A program made the position numbers and the translations under genes. The notes below the pieces were generated by a model, which had not been told where the DNA came from, made no database searches, and saw only the letters and a list, made by a program, of their open reading frames with translations. From Candidatus Terrybacteria bacterium RIFCSPLOWO2_01_FULL_58_14 (GTDB lineage Bacteria; Patescibacteriota; Minisyncoccia; Terrybacterales; 2-01-FULL-58-14), in NCBI GenBank assembly GCA_001824745.1, contig MHSZ01000031.1:11309-37378 (forward strand): a stretch of DNA of 26,070 nucleotides. The letters are read 5' to 3'. Shown one piece after another: positions 1-5,548 of this stretch (its first letter is position 1; each line of letters opens with the position of its first letter).

Positions 1-158
1 GCGGTGCGACCACCGGCGCCTGGCCCGGCATCCAATCCTTTGGCGGCTGGAAGATGAGCGGGCTTTCGGGTGTCAGCGCCTTCGGCCCCTGGTACCTCAC
101 CAAGTTCGGCCACGAGCAGTGCCGGACCGTAGTCCGCGAACGCCAAAAGAGGCAGTAA
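1..158 (+). CDS. Aldehyde dehydrogenase family protein, C-terminal fragment
   Basis: Only the last 51 codons are inside the window; the frame runs from base 3 to the TAA at 156-158. The visible tail contains FGGWKMSG, then SAFGPWYL and EQCRTVV. This is the usual C-terminal end of NAD(P)-dependent aldehyde dehydrogenases, and resembles the delta-1-pyrroline-5-carboxylate dehydrogenase type, where FGGWK.SG is followed by a GP.YL segment. Such enzymes oxidise aldehydes to carboxylic acids in the cytoplasm. The catalytic Cys and the cofactor-binding region lie upstream of the window, so the substrate cannot be named. The gene converges on the HAD gene at 274-855 across a hairpin-rich spacer. Confidence 0.85.
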   Translation, partial: GATTGAWPGIQSFGGWKMSGLSGVSAFGPWYLTKFGHEQCRTVVRERQKRQ

Positions 159-162
159 CTAC

Positions 163-195
163 AATGTCCCGATGTACATCGGGACATTTCCTTTG
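163..195 (+). terminator. Perfect 26-bp palindrome after the ALDH gene, likely terminator
   Basis: Bases 163-188 are identical to their own reverse complement, with arms containing TCCCGAT and ATCGGGA around GTAC. The palindrome starts 4 bases after the ALDH stop and is followed by a short pyrimidine tail (TTCCTTT). The T tract is weak, so it may act as a terminator or as a binding site or repeat. Its inner arms recur in the hairpin at 239-260. Confidence 0.5.
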
Positions 196-238
196 CCAAT
201 CTCGCCTGCGAGCCGCCGCGAGAAGTTGCGAGATTGCG

Positions 239-260
239 CATCCCGATCGTAATCGGGATG
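239..260. repeat. Second TCCCGAT/ATCGGGA hairpin between convergent genes
   Basis: CATCCCGAT (239-247) pairs perfectly with ATCGGGATG (252-260) over a 4-base loop. The 7-base inner arms match those of the palindrome at 163-188, with a different loop. A further 8-bp inverted repeat, AATCTCGC (198-205) with GCGAGATT (228-235), lies between the two. The 115-base spacer between the ALDH and HAD genes therefore consists largely of inverted repeats. No strong T run follows on either strand. Confidence 0.5.
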
Positions 261-273
261 GTCGCTTTCACCT

Positions 274-855
274 TCAGCGCTCCGCCTCAAGAGGGGCTAA
301 AAGCGCGGGAAGCTCCCTCCACGACTTCATCGCCACGATACCATCGAAGACCTGCTGCTCGTAATTCCCGAATGGATCAAAAAGGATTCGACACGGAACG
401 GATTGCAGGTACTGAAGCACTCCTTGCTGGTCATCAACGAACGCCACCACTCCTTCACGGGCACACACGTCATCTTTCTCGGAATCCTGATCTACGAAGA
501 AGAGCCGATCGGAAGGAATAAGCTCGGAGAGTTCCCTCGCAATCCACGTACCCGCTCCCGCTCGTCCATCCCCTTTTCTTCGAGAAACGAGAGAAAAGTG
601 CCAACCGCGTTTTCGGAGTTCTTCGAGCGTCTGTAAGACGCCGTCGTTGCGGGGAGAACCGTCGGCGAGCTTGCGGTAAAGCCGATGCTGAAGTTCACGA
701 TAGTGTTCCGGCGTCATGAGGTGCTGGAGGACTTCCGACGCCGTCTCGCGCGGCGTGAATGCGTAACCGAGGGACTCGGTGATCTCAAGTTTCGCTCCCG
801 TGTGATCGGCGAGTGTGCCGTCGAGATCCAAACCAAGATGCAAATGCGATGACAT
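274..855 (-). CDS. HAD-superfamily hydrolase, nucleotidase-like
   Basis: This 193-residue protein has the haloacid dehalogenase signature in order. Motif I is DLDGTL, with the nucleophile Asp10 and the acid/base Asp12. Motif II is a Ser at the end of the HFSLVS strand (Ser91). The motif III lysine is probably Lys127 in SEKDDVCAREG, and motif IV is FVDD (Asp141/Asp142). The helical cap between motifs I and II is small. Size and layout resemble 5'(3')-deoxyribonucleotidase-like or phosphoglycolate-phosphatase-like members, so a soluble phosphomonoesterase is likely. The substrate is not determined. No clear ribosome site precedes the ATG at 855. The gene lies just downstream of a kinase-like gene on the same strand but is separated from it by a terminator hairpin. 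The pairing with P-loop kinases suggests a nucleotide or phosphorylated small molecule as substrate; that is inference. Confidence 0.8.
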   Translation of the reverse strand: MSSHLHLGLDLDGTLADHTGAKLEITESLGYAFTPRETASEVLQHLMTPEHYRELQHRLYRKLADGSPRNDGVLQTLEELRKRGWHFSLVSRRKGDGRAGAGTWIARELSELIPSDRLFFVDQDSEKDDVCAREGVVAFVDDQQGVLQYLQSVPCRILFDPFGNYEQQVFDGIVAMKSWRELPALLAPLEAER

Positions 856-882
856 ATGTATTCACGTTAGCGTGGGAAGAAG

Positions 883-913
883 AATGAGAAAAGCCCCCGC
901 ATGTATGCGGGGG
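883..913 (-). terminator. Rho-independent terminator of the P-loop kinase gene
   Basis: On the minus strand a 9-bp stem, CCCCCGCAT (894-902) with ATGCGGGGG (905-913), is followed by a T-rich tail (CTTTTCTC) at about 885-893. It starts 5 bases beyond the kinase stop codon. It separates that gene from the HAD gene, which therefore probably relies on readthrough or on its own promoter. Confidence 0.75.
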
Positions 914-918
914 TTCCA

Positions 919-1632
919 TTACGAAACAGCGCCGAGACGCTCTTCGAGCATTGCGAGTGTTCGGTCGAGAAGCATGGCGGCGACCTGCCTCGGCTCAACT
1001 CCTGTCGTATCCACAAGCACGACGGGTGCGCCGCGACGCTGCCAAAAACGATGCGCTTCACGTGCGATGTCGACAAGAAGCCGAATGGATTCAGGATTCG
1101 TGGTTTCGCCCAAAACATCCTCGGGCAGCGCTTTGCTGTTTCGGCGAATCGCTTCCTCGGGATCGCACACGGTGAAAAAGCAGATATCGACGGCGCTGCG
1201 CCATCGCGGATCCGTGAAGAATCGCTGGTATGCGCGGGCCGTCGGCTGATCGATTTTCCCCTTCCGCACCCAGTACTCCATCCAGCACCAGGGGTCGTAG
1301 AGACCGCGATCGAGGATCAGAAGATCGGTGCGCCGATCGTGCATCGCGTCGAGCACGAGCCCCAACTGGTAGATGCCCGTCCGAACGTTATACTCGGGGC
1401 CGGTACGCGGAATGTGTCGCACGACTTCGGCACCTTCTTGCGGGCGCTCCACCTGAAAATCGAGACGCCGGAAGAACGGATCAAAGATATCGATGAGGGT
1501 GGTCTTTCCTGCATCAGGAGAGCCGGTAAACTCAAGGATCACCGGTCGGGGAAGTGCTGCATGCTTGATACCCTGGGGATCGAGAAGCTCACGGATACGC
1601 CGCGCGCGTTCCGTCAATCTCAGCTCGGCCAC
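919..1632 (-). CDS. P-loop kinase of the thymidylate/deoxynucleoside-kinase type
   Basis: The protein has 237 residues if it starts at the GTG at 1632. Walker A is GSPDAGKT (residues 37-44). A DRG motif (108-110) follows a hydrophobic strand and resembles the DR(S/G) motif of deoxynucleoside and thymidylate kinases. A lid-like Arg segment follows CFFTVCDPEEAIRR, and the C-terminal strand ends VLVDTTG. This suggests phosphoryl transfer from ATP to a nucleoside, nucleotide or similar acceptor; the acceptor is unknown. The GTG start is preferred because GGAG lies 7 bases upstream. A promoter-like pair (1667-1695) overlaps the 5' end of the longer reading frame, which argues against the ATG at 1695. 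The protein is paralogous to residues 50-255 of the fusion protein at 2579-3979. Its gene diverges from the ParB-like gene at 1765. Confidence 0.75.
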   Translation of the reverse strand: MAELRLTERARRIRELLDPQGIKHAALPRPVILEFTGSPDAGKTTLIDIFDPFFRRLDFQVERPQEGAEVVRHIPRTGPEYNVRTGIYQLGLVLDAMHDRRTDLLILDRGLYDPWCWMEYWVRKGKIDQPTARAYQRFFTDPRWRSAVDICFFTVCDPEEAIRRNSKALPEDVLGETTNPESIRLLVDIAREAHRFWQRRGAPVVLVDTTGVEPRQVAAMLLDRTLAMLEERLGAVS

Positions 1633-1666
1633 TGCACTGCTCCGTATTTGCAAAGTGCTCTCCGCT

Positions 1667-1695
1667 ACCCTACCCCGCTCACAACCCTGCCGCAA
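1667..1695 (-). promoter_or_regulatory. Predicted sigma70-type promoter of the P-loop kinase gene
   Basis: On the minus strand TTGCGG (1690-1695) and TAGGGT (1667-1672) are separated by exactly 17 bases. The expected start near 1660 leaves a leader of about 28 bases carrying the GGAG ribosome site of the GTG start at 1632. Both boxes are imperfect. Confidence 0.4.
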
Positions 1696-1764
1696 GAAGT
1701 TTGACGCCGCGGGGCCCGCGATGCTTCAACGGACAAAGAGTACATTCCCAAGGAGCAATATCGA

Positions 1765-2460
1765 ATGGCTGCAGCGAAACCGCGCCCAAGCGACTTTAGC
1801 CCGATCCCCGTAAACGAGTTTCTCACGCGCACCGGCATCGACCTTGCACGGATACCCGGATGCGAGCACGTCGAACTCATCGTCTCCCCCCGCGATATCG
1901 CGCGTGTCGAAGATATCGCACTGATGCGGAACGAGTATCGCAATCAGCTCCTAGAATCCGTGGGGCTCGCAGAGAATCGTGGGCAACAACTCTACCGCGA
2001 CCGAGCTATTCATCAACTCCTCATCGATCCGCGCGATCTCGTTTTAGGCCAACGCTACGTCTATCGCCCGAACTATGTCTCCATCGTGGAGGAGCTTCGC
2101 GACCTCTTCGAGGGCTTTGGGGTTCGCGGGGGATTCACCCAGTTCTTCGCATGCCGCATCGTCGGCCAAGATCTCGAAGGCCACCGCGTCCTCGCGCACT
2201 TCCTCCCTCCGATCCTCGAACGGCATGGCGCGCGCCTCATCTTGATGGACGGCGTTCACCGAAACTATCTCGCCCGGCAAGCCGGCGTCTCCATTGAGTG
2301 CCTCGTGGTCGACAACGTCGTTGCGGCATTCCCGTGCTCGACACGACGCTGGGAGACGATTGCCGTCACGGACGTGAAGCCGCCGAACATCGAAGACCGT
2401 TACTTCGATCTCGACCGCGGCCTGTTTCGCGACGTGAAATACATCGGCATCGACGGATAA
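1765..2460 (+). CDS. Uncharacterised protein with a ParB/sulfiredoxin-like DGxHR segment
   Basis: This is a 231-residue soluble protein with no signal peptide or membrane segment. AGGAG lies 8 bases before the ATG. I do not recognise the whole protein. Residues 155-182 (GARLILMDGVHRNYLARQAG and the following strand, IECLVV) have the pattern strand - DG.HR - helix - G - strand. That pattern is typical of the ParB N-terminal/sulfiredoxin fold, where the DGxHR loop binds a nucleotide; CTP in true ParB proteins. A preceding segment with LLIDPRDLVLGQRYVY could supply the earlier strand of that fold. No HTH or DNA-binding C-terminal domain is evident, so chromosome partitioning is unlikely. It sits between two paralogous kinases, head to head with one and 118 bases upstream of the other. 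A nucleotide-binding or nucleotide-processing role is inferred. Confidence 0.6.
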   Translation: MAAAKPRPSDFSPIPVNEFLTRTGIDLARIPGCEHVELIVSPRDIARVEDIALMRNEYRNQLLESVGLAENRGQQLYRDRAIHQLLIDPRDLVLGQRYVYRPNYVSIVEELRDLFEGFGVRGGFTQFFACRIVGQDLEGHRVLAHFLPPILERHGARLILMDGVHRNYLARQAGVSIECLVVDNVVAAFPCSTRRWETIAVTDVKPPNIEDRYFDLDRGLFRDVKYIGIDG

Positions 2461-2468
2461 GAGAACAT

Positions 2469-2497
2469 CCCCCGCCTTCCGGCGGGGGCTTCCTTTG
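2469..2497 (+). terminator. Rho-independent terminator after the ParB-like gene
   Basis: An 8-bp G+C stem, CCCCCGCC (2469-2476) with GGCGGGGG (2481-2488) and loop TTCC, is followed by CTTCCTTTG. It starts 8 bases after the TAA stop. It suggests that the fusion gene downstream is transcribed separately. Confidence 0.75.
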
Positions 2498-2500
2498 CGC

Positions 2501-2529
2501 TTGCCTCAAAACGAAACCGTTGCTATTCT
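2501..2529 (+). promoter_or_regulatory. Predicted promoter of the kinase-CYTH fusion gene
   Basis: TTGCCT (2501-2506) and TATTCT (2524-2529) are separated by exactly 17 bases. They lie directly after the terminator at 2469-2497 and about 50 bases upstream of the ATG at 2579. The leader carries GAGAGGAG as ribosome site. Confidence 0.5.
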
Positions 2530-2578
2530 GCGGCCACTCGCGATCTTTGAAAACCGAGGGTGAGAGGAGACGAAGATA

Positions 2579-3979
2579 ATGGCGCGCACGCGTTCGGCCA
2601 CTGAACGATTGGTTTCCGCGGGTATCCCCGAGGAACCCTTCACCGGAGAAGAGTTGGCGATCGTGCTCGAGGCGCTCCGAGAGACCATCGATCCACCGCG
2701 GCGCAAGAGCGACCCCGCGACGAAAACACTGCTCGTGGACTTCTTCGGTACCGCGAACTCCGGAAAAACGGCGACGACTGCGGAAATCGAACGTGCCTTC
2801 CGGAGGAATGGCTACCACGTATTCTGCCCTCCGGAGACCGCGGAGCTCGCAGAGATCCGCAACAAAGCCGTGGAGAATCCAACGGTCTTCCAGGCCCGCC
2901 ACCTCACCGGTATTCAGCACTACGTGCTGAATCTTGCACACAATCGGGATTTCCACCTCGCCATCATCAGTCGCGGCCTCATCGATATACTCTACTGGTA
3001 CGCGAAAGGCCGCCTCGACGGAATCTACAGCGCGACGCACTACGCCTCTGTCCGCCGCGTCGTCTTTGAGTTCCTCCGTCTCGATCTCGTCGACGCATTC
3101 TTTTTCTTCACCTGTTCAGCGGATGAGGCGATCCGCCGCGAATACGGCGAAGCAACAACCCAGCAACGCGGCTCGAGGATGAACGAACAAGTTCTCGCGG
3201 AGGCGCACGTCATCTACGAAGAGGTCCTCGCGGAGGTCGAGAAAAACGTCCCCGGCCTCCCGATCTTCCGGATCGACACGACTAACCTGAGCGTCCGAGA
3301 GGTCGCCGATGAAGCGCTCCGGCATCTCGTCCCCACGCTCTGTGCGCGCTTCTCCGTTCCCGAAGGACGCTATCTCCCCCATTCACTGACACTCCTCACG
3401 AAAACGGCGAATCGCATCCCTGTTTTCGAGGAGCAACTCAAGCTCCGCGGGCATCCGGACGCCGCCGCTCTCACCCGTCACGGCTGGGTGCACGAACGCA
3501 ACATTGCGCCTCGCGAAGAGATCTACCTCAACGCCAGGCCATCGGCGCTCGACGATCACGGCGTATTCGATGAGATCGTCCGTCTCCATCAAGAGGATGG
3601 CCTTTGGCGCTTCGTGTTCAAGAACCGAGCGGAGGATCGCCTCTTCTCGCATCGCCGGACGATCAACTTCGAGGTGAGCGACGAGGAGTCCCGCAACATC
3701 CTTGCGGTTTATCCAGAAATCCTCCGCCTCCGCCATACGCGCCATATCTTCCTCCAAGCGAGAGGCGACGACGGGCACTCCGACCATGTCCTCCACATCG
3801 ATTTGATCGAGGGTCTCGGAGATTTCACCGAACTCAAGGCGCGTGGCAGCGCCAAGACGACGCACACCCAAGAGCTTCTCGAGCTCGCGACCGCCTTGGG
3901 CTTCACGCCCGCCGATATCCTCGAAGGGAGCTACCTCCATCTTGCGCTCGCGCAACAGCACGAACGCGAAGGATTCTGA
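2579..3979 (+). CDS. Two-domain protein: P-loop kinase fused to a CYTH (triphosphate tunnel) domain
   Basis: The protein has 466 residues. Residues 50-255 form a P-loop kinase: Walker A is GTANSGKT (57-64), the strand after it ends in IISRG (129-133), and VDAFFFFTCSADEAIRR is followed by a lid region and FRIDTTN. Residues 280-455 look like a CYTH domain. FEEQLKLR (283-290) is at the place of the ExExK strand, with Gln286 replacing the second Glu. Lys348 lies in an inner strand, HIDLIEGLGDFTELK (406-420) matches the highly conserved LDxVxGLGxFxELE strand, and SYLHLAL is the terminal helix. CYTH domains bind or cleave triphosphates (CyaB adenylyl cyclase, thiamine or inorganic triphosphatase). 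Kinase-CYTH fusions are known in plant TTM1/TTM2. The exact substrate is unknown. The kinase half shows SRG where the paralogue has DRG. It has its own promoter and terminator. Confidence 0.8.
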   Translation: MARTRSATERLVSAGIPEEPFTGEELAIVLEALRETIDPPRRKSDPATKTLLVDFFGTANSGKTATTAEIERAFRRNGYHVFCPPETAELAEIRNKAVENPTVFQARHLTGIQHYVLNLAHNRDFHLAIISRGLIDILYWYAKGRLDGIYSATHYASVRRVVFEFLRLDLVDAFFFFTCSADEAIRREYGEATTQQRGSRMNEQVLAEAHVIYEEVLAEVEKNVPGLPIFRIDTTNLSVREVADEALRHLVPTLCARFSVPEGRYLPHSLTLLTKTANRIPVFEEQLKLRGHPDAAALTRHGWVHERNIAPREEIYLNARPSALDDHGVFDEIVRLHQEDGLWRFVFKNRAEDRLFSHRRTINFEVSDEESRNILAVYPEILRLRHTRHIFLQARGDDGHSDHVLHIDLIEGLGDFTELKARGSAKTTHTQELLELATALGFTPADILEGSYLHLALAQQHEREGF

Positions 3980-3985
3980 AACACT

Positions 3986-4016
3986 ACGCCCCGACTACCG
4001 TCGGGGCGTTCTTCAT
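3986..4016 (+). terminator. Rho-independent terminator after the kinase-CYTH gene
   Basis: A perfect 10-bp stem, ACGCCCCGAC (3986-3995) with GTCGGGGCGT (4000-4009) and loop TACC, is followed by TCTTC. It sits between convergent genes and closes the 274-3979 island. Confidence 0.75.
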
Positions 4017-4034
4017 GGCGCGGGATAGGCCATC

Positions 4035-4892
4035 CTAGATGGGAAGCGCGAAGAGGCGTTTCGCATTCTCTGTCGTCTGTGCTGCCACATCGTCAAATGG
4101 TTTATTCTTTAAACTCGCGATGTGCTCGGCGACATATCGCACATAGATCGGCTCATTCCGCTTACCTCGGTGCGGAACAGGAGTCATATAGGGAATATCC
4201 GTTTCCACCATAATGCACTCAAGCGGCACGTCTCGGATCACCCCGTCCCATGCGGAGTTATAGGTAATGAGGCCGGTGAATGACAATGAGAAGCCGAGGT
4301 CAAGATACCGATGCGCTTGCTCAAGCGTTCCCGAATAACAATGTGCAACGCCACGAAGCCCTTGGGGGACGTACGCTGCGAGAATCGCGAGAGCGTCTTC
4401 GTGCGCGTCGCGCGGCTTGCCAGCAACAGGCCCGGAACGGCAGTGCTGAATCACGGGTTTATGGAGTTCGATCGCGAGATCGAGCTGTTGCCGGTACGTC
4501 GCCTCTTGTAACGCGCGATCCTCTTCGGACACCGAAAGACGATCAACGTAATCAAGGCCAACTTCGCCGAGCGCGACCGTGCGCGGATGTTCGGCAAGCG
4601 GCCGCCATTCCGCCTCGTCATAATGCGCACCGTATGTCTCAAACGCAGGGGAATCCTCCCCTCCCCCGTCAAAGTGGGCGGCCTTGAGATGAATTGGATG
4701 GAGCCCCACTGCGGCCCAGATATCGTCCGGGTATTTCTCGGCATAGTCGATGGCGCGGCGTGCCGTCCGGATTTCCGAGGACGGTGCGATCATCTTCACG
4801 CCCGCCTCAATCGCGCGCCGAATCACCTCGTCCGCATCGTCCTTGAATGCGGAAAACTGAACGTGGGCGTGGATATCGACCAGAAGAGTCAT
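4035..4892 (-). CDS. tatD: TatD-family metal-dependent DNase/hydrolase
   Basis: The protein has 285 residues. The TatD (amidohydrolase-like) metal ligands are all in place: HxH in DIHAHVQF near the N-terminus, Glu in GEVGLDY, His in VIQHCRSG, His in VAHCYSG and Asp in VETDIPYMTP. Family members are divalent-metal-dependent 3'-5' exonucleases and deoxyribonucleases, or hydrolases acting in RNA/DNA quality control. The ATG at 4892 overlaps the stop of the upstream membrane-protein gene (ATGA), so translation is probably coupled. It is the last gene of the rsmI-metG-x-tatD run. A gene order of rsmI, metG and tatD is well known from Bacillus and relatives. Confidence 0.93.
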   Translation of the reverse strand: MTLLVDIHAHVQFSAFKDDADEVIRRAIEAGVKMIAPSSEIRTARRAIDYAEKYPDDIWAAVGLHPIHLKAAHFDGGGEDSPAFETYGAHYDEAEWRPLAEHPRTVALGEVGLDYVDRLSVSEEDRALQEATYRQQLDLAIELHKPVIQHCRSGPVAGKPRDAHEDALAILAAYVPQGLRGVAHCYSGTLEQAHRYLDLGFSLSFTGLITYNSAWDGVIRDVPLECIMVETDIPYMTPVPHRGKRNEPIYVRYVAEHIASLKNKPFDDVAAQTTENAKRLFALPI

Positions 4893-5539
4893 CGACCAGA
4901 AGCTGCACGTGTTTTGAGATGACGACGAATCCTATTGAAAAACAGCACCGTCTCAACGGTAAGAAGGGTGCCGTAGTATAGTGCCCCCCATACCAATAAT
5001 GTCTGTGGCGACTCGCCAAACGATCCGCCGCTGATTTCCGGTTGAAAATCTCGGAGTTCGGGGGGGAAGGGGAAGATCTTTTCAAGAATCTGTGCAGCAA
5101 AAAGTGTGGCCAAGAGAAGTATGAGCAGAAGTACAACCGAAAACGCCAATAGACCCTCACGCACAGATGTACGCGTCCAAAAGTGTTTTGCCACGAAACT
5201 AGCAATGAAGACGACCGGGATATACCAATCGTTGAACACCCATATGAGCATAATCGACAACGTGACGATCGCTCCTAGTGGGAAATACCGATAAAAAATT
5301 TCGTGCCCCCAAGAAGGATGGTGAGTAACTTTCCCGCCGCGCAGTACCCCAGTGGCGACAAGGCTAAGAAATTCAATCATGACGAGCAATGGCCCGATGC
5401 GAAATATAAAATCGGCATTCGCCAACGGATTACGCAGGGCAGAAACAAAAAGCCCGACCAGGAAAAAGCCGCTCAGCGCGGATAAGCCAAAGGACGAAAC
5501 GTCTCCGAAGCTCCAAGAACGAGCGTTCATGCCCTCCAT
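4889..5539 (-). CDS. Uncharacterised multi-pass membrane protein
   Basis: The protein is about 216 residues with roughly six hydrophobic segments, for example SALSGFFLVGLFVSAL, GPLLVMIEFLSLVATGV, FPLGAIVTLSIMLIW, VVFIASFVA, LLAFSVVLLLILLLATL and a C-terminal pair ending in a basic tail. I do not recognise a family. The start is uncertain. The ATG at 5539 has only a weak AGG upstream. The second ATG at 5530 has GGAGGG, but only 1 base away. The gene begins 9 bases after the metG stop and overlaps the tatD start by 4 bases, so it is embedded in that operon. It looks more A+T-rich than metG and tatD, consistent with an inserted or fast-evolving gene. Confidence 0.75.
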   Translation of the reverse strand: MEGMNARSWSFGDVSSFGLSALSGFFLVGLFVSALRNPLANADFIFRIGPLLVMIEFLSLVATGVLRGGKVTHHPSWGHEIFYRYFPLGAIVTLSIMLIWVFNDWYIPVVFIASFVAKHFWTRTSVREGLLAFSVVLLLILLLATLFAAQILEKIFPFPPELRDFQPEISGGSFGESPQTLLVWGALYYGTLLTVETVLFFNRIRRHLKTRAASGR

Positions 5540-5548
5540 ACTTAAGGC

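Noticed and set aside
901..1704. Long open frame on the plus strand opposite the P-loop kinase gene
   Set aside because: The minus frame has Walker A, DRG, a promoter, ribosome site and terminator; the plus frame has no recognisable motif and mirrors the G+C-rich coding strand.
1701..1746. TTGACG at 1701-1706 as the -35 box of the ParB-like gene
   Set aside because: No acceptable -10 box occurs at 15-19 bases; TACATT at 1741 is too far away.
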